In this document: positions 26,636 to 35,426 of the stretch, piece by piece
How positions within the stretch are numbered: the stretch's first letter is position 1
Layout of the letters: the number at the start of each line of letters is the position of its first letter
From: Colivivens sp963626085
GTDB taxonomy: Bacteria; Bacteroidota; Bacteroidia; Bacteroidales; Bacteroidaceae
DNA: 64,000 bases
Direction: 5' to 3'
Assembly: GCA_963626085.1 (NCBI GenBank)
Contig: CAVFVJ010000002.1
Location: 44,848-108,847 of the forward strand
The notes under the pieces: generated by a model
Seen by the model: only the letters and a program-made list of their open reading frames with translations
Databases searched by the model: none
What the model was told of the DNA's origin: nothing
Made by a program: the position numbers and the translations under genes

Positions 26636-28195
26636 ATGTCAGAACAAAAGGTTAGAGTACGTTTCGCACCGAGTCCCACAGGACCGCTTCATATAGGTGG
26701 CGTACGTACCGCTCTGTATAACTATCTGTTTGCTAAACAACATGGTGGAGACTTCATCTTCCGCATCGAGGACACCGACTCCACACGGTTTGTGCCGGGT
26801 GCCGAGGACTACATCATCGAGGCGTTCAAATGGCTCGGCATTCAGTTCGACGAGGGTGTCTCCTTCGGTGGAGACCATGGTCCCTACCGTCAGTCGGAGA
26901 GGAAAGAAATCTACAAGAAATATGTAAAGCAGTTGCTTGATGCCGACAAGGCGTACATCGCCTTCGACACACCGGAGGAACTGGACAGCAAGCGCAAGAC
27001 CATAGAGAACTTCCAGTACGATGCGTCTACCCGCAGTATGATGCGCAACTCCCTCACCCTTCCCAAGGAGGAGGTGGAGCGACTCATCAGCGAGGGTGAG
27101 CAGTATGTTGTCAGGTTCAAGATTGAACCGGGCATCGACGTGCATGTGGACGACATCATCCGTGGCGACGTGAGTATCAACTCGTCGGTGCTCGACGACA
27201 AGGTGCTCTACAAGAGTGCGGACGGTCTGCCCACCTACCACCTTGCCAATATCGTCGACGACCATCTGATGGAAGTGTCCCACGTCATCCGTGGTGAGGA
27301 ATGGTTGCCCAGTGCACCGCTCCACGTGCTCCTCTACCATGCCTTCGGTTGGGAGGACACCATGCCGCGGTTCGCCCACCTGCCACTGTTGCTCAAGCCG
27401 GTAGGCAACGGCAAACTGTCGAAGAGGGACGGAGACAAACTCGGTTTCCCGGTGTTCCCACTGGAATGGCACGACCCCAAGACAGGCGAGGTGTCTTCAG
27501 GCTACAGGGAACAGGGTTACCTGCCCGAGGCGGTGGTCAACTTCCTTGCCCTGCTCGGGTGGAATCCGGGAACGGACAATGAGGTAATGTCGCTGGAGGA
27601 GATGGTGAAGTTGTTCGACCTCTCCAAGTGCAGCAAGTCGGGCGCACGCTTCGACTATGTCAAGGCAGCGTGGTTCAACCACCAGTACCTCATGCAACTC
27701 GACCCGATGGACTGGACTCCTGCGTTCGACCGCATCCTCAGAGCCAACGGCATCGAGTCCACTGCCGAGAAAGAAGCACAGGTGGTGGAGATGATGCGAA
27801 CCAAGGTCATCGAGTATACAGACAAGGAGGGCAACAAGAAGAAGCGCAATGTCAGTTTCGCAAGTGACCTGTGGCCGCTCTGCAAGTTCTTCTTCGTAGC
27901 TCCCGAGACCTACGACCGTGAGGACAAGTTCGTGAAGAAGAACTGGAAGGAAGGGACTGCCGACGAGATGCGCCAGTTGGTGGCACTACTCGGTAGCATG
28001 GACGATTTCTCGAAGGAGGCACAGAAGCAGACCGTCGAGGCGTGGACTGAGACCAGCGGCATCCGTCCGTGGAACGCATGGAGAGTGGCGTTGGTAGGTG
28101 CAGGACAAGGTCCCGACATGTATGAGTTGTCTGCCTTCCTCGGCAAGGACGAGACTCTCGCCCGACTGAACAGAGCAATAGAAGTTCTCGGGTGA
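26636..28195 (+). CDS. gltX: Glutamyl-tRNA synthetase
   Basis: Class I synthetase that charges tRNA-Glu. The HIGH motif appears as HIGG at residues 19-22 (APSPTGPLHIGGVRTALYNY) and KMSKS as KLSKR at about residue 260 (NGKLSKRDGDKLGFP), both standard for GltX. The anticodon-binding helical domain fills the last 170 residues. Length is 519 residues, somewhat longer than the 470 of E. coli but usual in Bacteroidota, with an insertion around a KEGNKKKRNVSFASDLW-type block at about residue 395. It heads a run with waaA 27 bases downstream. Confidence 0.96.
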   Translation: MSEQKVRVRFAPSPTGPLHIGGVRTALYNYLFAKQHGGDFIFRIEDTDSTRFVPGAEDYIIEAFKWLGIQFDEGVSFGGDHGPYRQSERKEIYKKYVKQLLDADKAYIAFDTPEELDSKRKTIENFQYDASTRSMMRNSLTLPKEEVERLISEGEQYVVRFKIEPGIDVHVDDIIRGDVSINSSVLDDKVLYKSADGLPTYHLANIVDDHLMEVSHVIRGEEWLPSAPLHVLLYHAFGWEDTMPRFAHLPLLLKPVGNGKLSKRDGDKLGFPVFPLEWHDPKTGEVSSGYREQGYLPEAVVNFLALLGWNPGTDNEVMSLEEMVKLFDLSKCSKSGARFDYVKAAWFNHQYLMQLDPMDWTPAFDRILRANGIESTAEKEAQVVEMMRTKVIEYTDKEGNKKKRNVSFASDLWPLCKFFFVAPETYDREDKFVKKNWKEGTADEMRQLVALLGSMDDFSKEAQKQTVEAWTETSGIRPWNAWRVALVGAGQGPDMYELSAFLGKDETLARLNRAIEVLG

Positions 28196-28222
28196 CAGTC
28201 CTGACACAGAAAATCCTTTGAC

Positions 28223-29494
28223 ATGGGAACTCTCATATATACTCTCGGAATGTACGTCTTCTCGATCGGGGCGATTTTCTCCGCACTGTTCGTGAAGAAG
28301 ATACGCCACCAAGTGAAAGGTCAGGCGCAGACATTCATCAAACTGTTCAAGTCGATAAAGAAGACCGACAAGGTGGTGTGGTTCCACTGTGCCTCACTGG
28401 GCGAGTTCGAGCAGGGTCGCCTGTTGATGGAGATGGTGAGGCAGAACCTGCCGGAGTATAAGATACTGCTCACGTTCTTCTCTCCCTCGGGCTACGAGGT
28501 AAGGAAGGACTACGAAGGGGCAGACATCGTCTGTTACCTCCCGTTCGACACTCCGGGCAACGCAGCCAGCTTCATCCGGCTGGCACACCCCGAAATCGGC
28601 ATCTTCATCAAGTACGAGTTCTGGACCAACTACCTGAAGAGGGCACACAAGCGTGGGGTCAGGCTCTACAGTGTGAGCAGCATCTTCCGCGAAGAACAAC
28701 ATTTCTTCAAGTGGTACGGCACGCTTGAACCGCTCCGTCAGTTCGACCATTTCTTCGTGCAGACAGAGAAGTCGAGGGAACTGCTCACACAGCACGGCAT
28801 CAAGGAGGTGACGGTAGTGGGCGACACACGGTTCGACCAGGTCATCAAGATAAAGCAGAAGTCTGCCGACCTGCCTGTGGTGAAGACGTTCGTGGGCGAC
28901 AGCCACACGTTCATCGCTGGCAGCAGTTGGTTGCCCGATGAAGAGATTTACATTCCTTACTTCCGTGAGCACCGCGACTGGAAACTGATTATCGCACCTC
29001 ACAAGATTACAGGTCACCGTCTGCAGGAACTCCGTTCCCTGCTCGATGGACGTAAGGTACTCTTCTACTCTGCCGTGACCATGGAGGACGGCACACAGAA
29101 CGTACCCGACGAGGTGTTGCATGAAGCAGAGGTACTGATAGTGGACTGCTTCGGCAAATTGTCGTCCATCTACCGCTACGGCGACTTCGCCCTCGTGGGA
29201 GGTGGCTTCGGTGTGGGAATACACAATGTGCCCGAGGCTGCCGTCTACGGCATCCCCGTACTCATCGGACCGAACAACAAGAAGTTCCAGGAGGCACAGG
29301 CACTGCTCCAGTGCGGTGGCTCGTTCGAGTTCACCGATGCAGCTTCGTTCAAGACCATAGCCGACGGTTTCCTGCAACACCCCGAGACCATCAAGGCAGC
29401 AGGCGACGCTGCCAGCCGTTACATCTATGGCAATGCCGGGGCTACGGAGAAGTGCTACGGCAGGATATTCGGTAACGGACAGAACAAGCAGTAA
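28223..29494 (+). CDS. waaA: 3-deoxy-D-manno-octulosonic acid (Kdo) transferase
   Basis: GT30 enzyme that adds Kdo to lipid A precursors at the inner membrane. One N-terminal membrane segment (residues 4-24) anchors it; the motifs WFHCASLGEFEQGR, YEFWTNYLK and VTVVGDTRFDQV are those of the family, and GGFGVGIHNVPEAAVYGIPVLIGPNNKKFQEA is the donor-binding C-terminal block. Length is 423 residues, as in E. coli WaaA (425). With lpxH and the lpxA homologue it makes three lipid A genes in this window, though at separate loci. It is 27 bases after gltX and 51 before the carbonic-anhydrase-like gene. Confidence 0.93.
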   Translation: MGTLIYTLGMYVFSIGAIFSALFVKKIRHQVKGQAQTFIKLFKSIKKTDKVVWFHCASLGEFEQGRLLMEMVRQNLPEYKILLTFFSPSGYEVRKDYEGADIVCYLPFDTPGNAASFIRLAHPEIGIFIKYEFWTNYLKRAHKRGVRLYSVSSIFREEQHFFKWYGTLEPLRQFDHFFVQTEKSRELLTQHGIKEVTVVGDTRFDQVIKIKQKSADLPVVKTFVGDSHTFIAGSSWLPDEEIYIPYFREHRDWKLIIAPHKITGHRLQELRSLLDGRKVLFYSAVTMEDGTQNVPDEVLHEAEVLIVDCFGKLSSIYRYGDFALVGGGFGVGIHNVPEAAVYGIPVLIGPNNKKFQEAQALLQCGGSFEFTDAASFKTIADGFLQHPETIKAAGDAASRYIYGNAGATEKCYGRIFGNGQNKQ

Positions 29495-29540
29495 AGACAC
29501 TATAAAGACACAACAAAGACACTATAAAGACACTATAAAG
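29492..29540 (+). repeat. Short tandem repeat before the carbonic-anhydrase-like gene
   Basis: Four to five imperfect copies of an 11-base unit (TAAAGACACTA) run directly between the waaA stop and the next start codon; the third copy is partly altered (CACAACAAAGACAC). The gap may change length by slippage, altering the distance between the two genes. Confidence 0.7.
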
Positions 29541-29545
29541 AATCA

Positions 29546-30097
29546 ATGGCACTGATTAAAACGGTTTGCGGACTGACACCCCGGTGGGGCAAGGACTGCT
29601 ACTTCTCGGAGAACGCCACCATCGTGGGCGATGTAACTATGGGCGACCAATGCACTGTGTGGTTCAACGCTGTGGTGCGCGGTGACGTCAACTACATCCG
29701 CATCGGCAACAGGGTGAACATACAGGACGGCAGTTGTCTGCACACGCTCTACAAGAAAGCAGCTATAGAGATTGGCGACGATGTGACGATAGGACACAAC
29801 GTGACACTCCACGGCTGCAGGGTGAAGAACTGTGCCCTCATAGGCATGGGAGCCACCGTGCTCGACGATGCCATCATCGGTGAGGGGGCTATCGTCGCAG
29901 CCGGAGCACTGGTACTGAAGAACACACAGATTGGCGACGGGGAACTGTGGGGCGGAGTCCCTGCCAAGTTCATCAAGAAGGTGGACGCAGAGCAGGCAAA
30001 GGAACTCAACCAGGGGATTGCCCATCATTATACGATGTATAAGGACTGGTACAGCGACACACCGCAACCCGAACAGCCCACGAGAGAAACTGATTAG
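29546..30097 (+). CDS. Gamma-carbonic-anhydrase-like left-handed beta-helix protein
   Basis: Hexapeptide-repeat protein of 183 residues. The left-handed helix (turns like VVRGDVNYIRIGNRVNIQDGS and ATVLDDAIIGEGAIVAAGALV) fits the gamma-class carbonic anhydrase/YrdA family, and all three zinc His positions are present: LHT (His66), TIGHNVTLHG (His84 and His89). Many family members show little hydration activity and may have other roles. The last 15 residues are Pro/Glu-rich and not part of the fold. It sits in the gltX run, with a tandem repeat directly upstream. Confidence 0.85.
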   Translation: MALIKTVCGLTPRWGKDCYFSENATIVGDVTMGDQCTVWFNAVVRGDVNYIRIGNRVNIQDGSCLHTLYKKAAIEIGDDVTIGHNVTLHGCRVKNCALIGMGATVLDDAIIGEGAIVAAGALVLKNTQIGDGELWGGVPAKFIKKVDAEQAKELNQGIAHHYTMYKDWYSDTPQPEQPTRETD

Positions 30098-30120
30098 CAA
30101 CTTATTTACAGCAAGACACA

Positions 30121-32718
30121 ATGAATATTCTGAAAAAGTGGTGGGCGGACATCGCCTGCATCATACTGTTCACAGTGATTTCACTGGTTTACTTCTACCC
30201 TGCCGACATCGACGGCAGACGACTGAACCAACACGACAACGGAGCGGCAGATGGTCTCGGGGTGGAGATCAACGAGTACCGACAGACACACGACGGGGAG
30301 ACTCCCCGATGGACCAACAGCGTGTTCGGGGGAATGCCGACCTACCAGATAGCACCGTCGTACGACTCAGTGAAGAAGATGTCGTTCATCGAAAAGGCGT
30401 ACCACCTGTGGTTGCCCGACTACGTGTTCTACATCTTCATCTCCATGCTCGGCTTCTACATCCTGCTCCGTGCGTTCGACTTCCGCCAGTGGATGGCTGC
30501 ACTGGGAGCCATCGTGTGGGCGTTCTCCAGCTACTTCTTCATCATCATCGCAGCAGGACACATATGGAAGGTGCTTACCCTCGCCTACATACCGCCTACC
30601 ATAGCTGGCATGATACTGTGCTACCGCAGGCGCTACCTGCTGGGCTGTGGGGTGACTGCCCTCTTCGCCTCCCTACAGATAATGAGCAACCACGTGCAGA
30701 TGACCTATTACTTCCTCATCCCAGAACTGCTCATCGTCATCGCCCTGCTCGTGGAGAGTCTCATGAAGAAGAAAGAAGACAAGCAGTCCACCTTCGCTTC
30801 GTGGCTCAAGGGCACAGCGTCCATCGCTGTGGCAGCCGTCATCGCCATCGGACTGAATGCGTCCAACCTCTACCACACCTATGAATACGCCAAGGACACC
30901 ATGCGAGGCAAGAGCGAGCTGGTGAAGGCAGACAAGGCAGGCGACCAGACAGACAACGGTTTGGAACGGTCGTACATCACTGGGTGGAGCTACGGCATCG
31001 GTGAGACATGGACACTGCTCATACCCGACATGAGGGGTGGAGCCAGTGTACCTCTGTCGCAGAACAAGACTGCCATGAAGAAAGCCGACCCGCTGCTTGC
31101 CACTGGTGGAATCTACGGAGCGTTCACCCAGTACTGGGGAGAACAGCCAGGAACGAGCGGACCTGTGTATGTAGGTGCACTGGTGTGCATGCTTTTCGTA
31201 CTCTCGCTGCTGATACTACCCAACAGGAGTCCACTCAAATGGGCACTGGTAGCTGCCACCGTCCTCTCCATCCTTCTCTCGTGGGGACACAACTTCATGC
31301 CGTTCACCGACTTTTTCATCGACCACGTACCGATGTACGCCAAGTTCCGCACCGTCAGCTCCATACTGGTCGTGGCAGAGTTCACCATACCACTTCTCGC
31401 CATGCTCGGACTGAAACGGTTCGTGGAGCAGTGCACTGACGGGCAGTCACGTCCGTGGATGATGCAGGCACTGGTCATCAGCACCGCTGTGACGGCAGCC
31501 ATCTGCATACTGTTCGCCATCATCGCCCCCCTTAGCGGCGAGTGCCTGAGTTCAAACGACCACACAGCCGTGGCGGAGTACATCAAGAAGGGCTACTTCG
31601 ACGCAGCCACAGGACAGAACATCCTCAGCAGCATCAGTAAGATGCGCGCAGCCATGCTCACGTCCGATGCGTGGCGGTCAGCCGTCATCATCCTTCTCGG
31701 AGGTTTCTTCCTCTACCGCATTGCACGTGGGAAAACAAAGACCCTGTTCGTGCCCAACTACGTGTTCATCATCGCCATCTGTCTCATCGACATGTGGGCA
31801 GTGAACAAGCGTTACCTCAACGACAGCATGTTCGAGACTCCGCGCACCGCTGCATCCGTACAGAAGAGCGACGCAGACAATTACATACAGTCGGTATCGG
31901 GCACGGGACGCAACTACCGTGTGCTCAACTACACCGTCAGCCCATTCAACGACAACACCACATCATACTTCTACAGCAGTGTGGGCGGCTACCACGCAGC
32001 CAAACTGCGCCGCTACCAGGAACTGATTGAGGCGCACATCGCTCCCGAGATGTCGAAGGTGTTCGATGTACTGCGCACCGCTCCGCTCGACACCGCAGCC
32101 CAGGCGAAGGGCATGGGTTACCCCATCTACGACCTTGCCAAGGCAGGAGCCGACACCCTCTTCCCCGTAATCAACATGATGAACACCCGGTGGTTCATCC
32201 TTCCGGGACAGAACGACATACACTTCCCTGTAGAGAACAACGCAGCCTACGGCAACGCATGGTTCGTGGATGAAGTAGAGTGGGTAAGCAACGCCAACGA
32301 AGAGCTAAGCGGTCTGCGCAAGGTCAGTCCGCGCCACACAGCCGTCATCGACCGCCAGTTCAGCCAACTGTTCGACGGCAAGGCACTCGACAGTGCCAAG
32401 GGCGACACCACTGCCACCATACGGCAGACGCAGCTCACCTCCGACGAAGTCACCTATGAGGCAGACTCCAAGCAAGGAGGTCTCGTGGTCTTCTCCGAAA
32501 TCTACTACCCCGGATGGACTGCCACCATCGACGGCAAGCCAGCCGACATAGGTCGTGCGGACTATGTGCTCCGTGCGATGTACGTCCCAGCCGGCAAGCA
32601 CACCATCCACATGGAATTCCGCCCCGAGTCAGTTGAGCGCACCGAACTGATTGCCAACATCAGCTTCGCAGCACTCATCCTCATCATCGCAGCCGCCATC
32701 ATCATGAAGTTACGATAG
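30121..32718 (+). CDS. YfhO-family multi-spanning membrane protein
   Basis: An 865-residue inner membrane protein with about 12 hydrophobic segments, first at residues 12-30, and a C-terminal beta-rich domain (VVFSEIYYPGWTATIDGKPADI, YVPAGKHTIHMEF) before a last helix, all typical of the YfhO family of GT-C-like proteins. In Firmicutes YfhO puts glucose on lipoteichoic acid; in Bacteroidota the acceptor is unknown. The early NGVFGGMPTY-type block (TNSVFGGMPTYQIAPSYDSVKK) is conserved in the family. Its TAG stop codon overlaps the left end of repeat copy 1. Confidence 0.82.
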   Translation: MNILKKWWADIACIILFTVISLVYFYPADIDGRRLNQHDNGAADGLGVEINEYRQTHDGETPRWTNSVFGGMPTYQIAPSYDSVKKMSFIEKAYHLWLPDYVFYIFISMLGFYILLRAFDFRQWMAALGAIVWAFSSYFFIIIAAGHIWKVLTLAYIPPTIAGMILCYRRRYLLGCGVTALFASLQIMSNHVQMTYYFLIPELLIVIALLVESLMKKKEDKQSTFASWLKGTASIAVAAVIAIGLNASNLYHTYEYAKDTMRGKSELVKADKAGDQTDNGLERSYITGWSYGIGETWTLLIPDMRGGASVPLSQNKTAMKKADPLLATGGIYGAFTQYWGEQPGTSGPVYVGALVCMLFVLSLLILPNRSPLKWALVAATVLSILLSWGHNFMPFTDFFIDHVPMYAKFRTVSSILVVAEFTIPLLAMLGLKRFVEQCTDGQSRPWMMQALVISTAVTAAICILFAIIAPLSGECLSSNDHTAVAEYIKKGYFDAATGQNILSSISKMRAAMLTSDAWRSAVIILLGGFFLYRIARGKTKTLFVPNYVFIIAICLIDMWAVNKRYLNDSMFETPRTAASVQKSDADNYIQSVSGTGRNYRVLNYTVSPFNDNTTSYFYSSVGGYHAAKLRRYQELIEAHIAPEMSKVFDVLRTAPLDTAAQAKGMGYPIYDLAKAGADTLFPVINMMNTRWFILPGQNDIHFPVENNAAYGNAWFVDEVEWVSNANEELSGLRKVSPRHTAVIDRQFSQLFDGKALDSAKGDTTATIRQTQLTSDEVTYEADSKQGGLVVFSEIYYPGWTATIDGKPADIGRADYVLRAMYVPAGKHTIHMEFRPESVERTELIANISFAALILIIAAAIIMKLR

Positions 32719-32832
32719 TAGGTGACGTGTCCCACGTCACAATAGTAGCTGACGTGTCCCACGTCACAATAGTAGCTGACGTGTCCCACGTCACAGATTT
32801 ATCTCTGTGCAGTGGGACACTGCACCTACTAT
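32715..32832 (+). repeat. Dispersed palindromic element, copy 1 (three-unit form)
   Basis: 118-base element with perfect 10-bp terminal inverted repeats ATAGTAGGTG (32715-32724) and CACCTACTAT (32823-32832). Inside are three tandem units with a 27-base period, each holding the palindrome TGACGTG-TCC-CACGTCA (at 32723, 32750 and 32777), then a spacer and a second palindrome GTGCAGTG-GGA-CACTGCAC (32807-32825). It overlaps the yfhO stop codon and ends 82 bases before the AAA-ATPase start. Copies 2-4 of the family are at 34504, 37046 and 50461. Confidence 0.9.
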
Positions 32833-32857
32833 TACCGTGAAATTAACAGCGTTTTAT

Positions 32858-32888
32858 TTTGCGGGACTCTTGTTTTTTAGTACTTTTG
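32858..32888 (+). promoter_or_regulatory. Promoter of AAA-ATPase/nuclease gene
   Basis: TTTG at 32858-32861 and TACTTTTG at 32881-32888, 19 bases apart, fit the Bacteroidota promoter. It lies just outside repeat copy 1 and about 27 bases before the ATG at 32915, supporting that start. Confidence 0.7.
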
Positions 32889-32914
32889 CAACTGAAAGAG
32901 CAAACCGCACTGTT

Positions 32915-34507
32915 ATGGAGCTGCAAAGAAGAAAATATCCGATTGGGATTCAGACATTCCCACGTATAATCAAAGATGGTTATATCTATGTCGACAAGAC
33001 CGACCTTGTGTGGGAACTGGCACACTATGCGACCTTCATTTTCATGAGCCGCCCCAGGCGGTTCGGTAAGTCGCTGCTCACATCCACGCTGGAGTCGTAC
33101 TTCAAGGGTGAACGGGACTTGTTTGCAGGGCTGAAGATTGCGGACATGGAACAGGAGTGGACGCAGTACCCAACCTTCCACTTCGACCTCAGCACTGCCA
33201 AGCATCTAAACGAGGACGGAGTGAGGAACGCCCTTGGACTACAGGTGGGGCTGTACGAGAGGACTTATGGTTCAGACCCCAACGAGACTTCCCCTGGTAT
33301 GCGACTTGGAGGACTGATACGGAGGGCGTACGAACAGTCGGGAAAACAGGTGGCAGTCATCATCGACGAGTACGATGCTCCGCTGCTCGATGTGCTCCAC
33401 GATGACACACGGTTGGAAGTCCGCCGCGAGACAATGCAGGAATTCTACCAGCCGCTGAAGGCAAACGAACAGTACATCAAGTTCTGCTTCATCACTGGAA
33501 TAACCAAGTTCTCGCAGCTCAGCATCTTCTCCACCATCAACAATATCATGAACGTGACACTCATCCCTGAGTTCTCAGCCATCTGTGGACTGACAGAAGA
33601 GGAGTTGTGCACCACACTGTGGCAGGATGTGGAGAAACTTGCCGGAGCGTACAGAGTGACAGCGGAAGAGATGCACGCCATGCTGAAACGGCAGTACGAC
33701 GGTTACCACTTCTCGGAAGACTCCCCGGAGGTGTACAACCCGTTCAGTCTGCTGAAGTGTTTCCTCACGCGCAAGATAGACAACTACTGGTTCGAGAGCG
33801 GTACTCCCACCTACCTCATACGTCAGCTACAGCATTTCGGGACCGACATCACGTCGCTCGACAGGCTGGAAGTGCCGGCTGAAGCGTTCGACCAGCCTAC
33901 GGAGAACATGCAGAACGCCCTGCCGCTACTCTACCAAAGCGGTTACCTCACGATAAAGGATTATGAATGGGAATCCAGAACCTACACCCTCTCGTTCCCG
34001 AACGAGGAAGTGCGAGTGGGGTATGTAAAAGGGCTGCTACCAGCATACACCGGAATGAGCAGCAGTGATGTGCAGATGGGCTTCGCACTGAAATTCTGGC
34101 GTGCATTACGTGAGCACGATATCGACCTTGCCATGAGCCACATGCAGTCGTACCTCGCAAGCATCCCCTACGTGGAGGGCTTCAAGAAGAAACTGGCGGA
34201 GGCAGCCACTGCCGAAGGGTTCTACGAATACACGTTCTACCTTATCTTCTCCATGCTCAATGTGTACGTGCAGACCCAGGTGAAGGTTGCCGGTGGACGT
34301 GTGGATGTGGAGGTCTTCATGCCCGACACCATCTACGTGATTGAGCTGAAGGCAGGAGGCAGCGCGGAGGATGCGCTCAGACAGATTGACGAGAAGGGGT
34401 ATGCAGACGCATACAAGACCGACGGCAGACATATCGTCAAGGTCGGGGTAAACATGAACAAAGACACACGAACGGTGGAGGACTGGAAAATCGAGGATTA
34501 CATGTAG
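32915..34507 (+). CDS. AAA-ATPase with C-terminal PD-(D/E)XK nuclease-like domain (AAA-ATPase_like/DUF1703)
   Basis: A 530-residue protein common and multi-copy in Bacteroidota. Residues 1-290 are the AAA-ATPase_like domain: IGIQTFPRIIKDGYIYVDKTD, a degenerate Walker A (RPRRFGKS, 46-53) and Walker B VAVIIDEYDAPLL with Asp151. The last 70 residues are the PD-(D/E)XK fold (GGRVDVEVFMPDTIYVIELKAGG, E-x-K in ELK). A longer reading from 32807 runs through the repeat and is rejected; the promoter at 32858-32888 supports 32915. The TAG stop is part of repeat copy 2. The gene is therefore framed by two copies in opposite orientation. Function is unknown; these genes are often treated as mobile or defence-linked. 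Confidence 0.85.
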   Translation: MELQRRKYPIGIQTFPRIIKDGYIYVDKTDLVWELAHYATFIFMSRPRRFGKSLLTSTLESYFKGERDLFAGLKIADMEQEWTQYPTFHFDLSTAKHLNEDGVRNALGLQVGLYERTYGSDPNETSPGMRLGGLIRRAYEQSGKQVAVIIDEYDAPLLDVLHDDTRLEVRRETMQEFYQPLKANEQYIKFCFITGITKFSQLSIFSTINNIMNVTLIPEFSAICGLTEEELCTTLWQDVEKLAGAYRVTAEEMHAMLKRQYDGYHFSEDSPEVYNPFSLLKCFLTRKIDNYWFESGTPTYLIRQLQHFGTDITSLDRLEVPAEAFDQPTENMQNALPLLYQSGYLTIKDYEWESRTYTLSFPNEEVRVGYVKGLLPAYTGMSSSDVQMGFALKFWRALREHDIDLAMSHMQSYLASIPYVEGFKKKLAEAATAEGFYEYTFYLIFSMLNVYVQTQVKVAGGRVDVEVFMPDTIYVIELKAGGSAEDALRQIDEKGYADAYKTDGRHIVKVGVNMNKDTRTVEDWKIEDYM

Positions 34508-34564
34508 CTGACGTGGCTCACTGCACGTTTTATAATCTGTGACGTGGGACACGTCACCTACTAT
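34504..34564 (-). repeat. Dispersed palindromic element, copy 2 (inverted orientation)
   Basis: About 61 bases, read best on the - strand: CACCTACTAT (34555-34564) is the perfect terminal repeat, then GTGACGTG-TCC-CACGTCAC, the AGATTATAAAAC spacer, and a chimeric second palindrome GTGCAGTG-AGC-CACGTCAGCTAC. The end at 34504 is a damaged terminal repeat (GTAGCTG). It overlaps the stop codon of the AAA-ATPase gene and points opposite to copies 1, 3 and 4. Confidence 0.85.
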
Positions 34565-34622
34565 AGTCAAGTCGAGTTTACTTTCTCGATGCTTGGTGCG
34601 TATTTTACTTGTATGAACTGGA

Positions 34623-35195
34623 TTATCTAAACCGGATTTGAAAATTCAGGTCAATGAGATAGCGACCATTTCTCTCATAAATATAACCAAAGTCACCCTT
34701 CTTTGATTTTTTAGTTCCAGACTTGCCATTCTTGAATATATAAGCCAATTCTTCATCTCTGGTCAATTCCTTTCCGCTTAGATGCGCTTTGGCTTTGGCT
34801 ACTGCCAAATCTTTCATCATTCCCCTGTCGGGCCTGTCAAAATAGGTGTTCTCAAAGAGATAATTGCCAAAAATATCATCAGACATTGCACGATAATACA
34901 ACATATCGCCGTTTTGACTTACATCAATATATCCTCCAGTCAGCCTCTTTCTACCATTCCATACAGAAGAAGCCGTCAAGCTAGCAAATGAATCAAAGAG
35001 AAAATCCTTGAATTTTGCCAGATAGAACGCCATTGGATTTTTAACACCTACCGGGTTTAATTCAACAACCTTATCGCACACGTCCTTAACGTCAGCACTG
35101 CAATTTCCATGATATGATGCTTGCACCAGTACGGCTGCACTTAGGATTTCTTCCATTCGGGAGTCAACAATAGCAATATTCTGTTCATATGAACG
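34623..35195 (-). pseudogene. C-terminal half of an HpaII-family restriction endonuclease
   Basis: The frame from about 35195 down to the TAA at 34623 reads as the C-terminal half of HpaII-type restriction enzymes: YEQNIAIVDSRMEEIL, NPVGVKNPMAFYLAKFKDFL, SSVWNGRKRLTGGYIDV, LYYRAMSDDIFGNYLFENT and the ending GDFGYIYERNGRYLIDLNFQIRF, close to the LNLQIRF ending I recall for HpaII. HpaII has about 358 residues; here about 190 are left, and the frame upstream runs into GC-rich, non-matching sequence and a stop at 35264. The first ATG (35156) lies inside the homology. No CCGG methyltransferase is near. I read it as a broken, methylase-less remnant; a shortened functional protein is unlikely but not excluded. 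Confidence 0.72.
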
Positions 35196-35224
35196 CCCCC
35201 CTTGGCGGCGGTGGACGTAGTCGG

Positions 35225-35238
35225 GGCAGCCGGCTGCC
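35225..35238. other. 14-base perfect palindrome upstream of the HpaII remnant
   Basis: GGCAGCCGGCTGCC is self-complementary; a second GCCGGCTG follows at 35250-35257. The GC-rich stretch at 35200-35260 has no coding match and is where the HpaII homology ends, so it may mark the breakpoint of an insertion or deletion. Confidence 0.5.
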
Positions 35239-35308
35239 TTGTCTGGTGAGCCGGCTGTACATTAACTGCATTTAACACTTTACTAATGTAAAATAAACAG
35301 GAAGTTTC

Positions 35309-35339
35309 TTGTGTGAAACAATTTTTTTGTGTACCTTTG
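35309..35339 (+). promoter_or_regulatory. Promoter of the unknown Gly/Ser/Thr-tail protein
   Basis: TTG at 35309-35311 and TACCTTTG at 35332-35339, 20 bases apart: a good Bacteroidota promoter. It predicts a leader of about 80 bases before the ATG at 35427. Confidence 0.7.
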
Positions 35340-35426
35340 CGCTTGTCTCGTCTATAGAGGGGGATTTGAGCGGCTGGCTCTCTCTGTAGAGATGAACCCA
35401 AAACCATTAAATCTTTTTACACAAAC

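Noticed and set aside
28394..29500. 368-codon open frame on the - strand
   Set aside because: Antisense to waaA, which has all family motifs.
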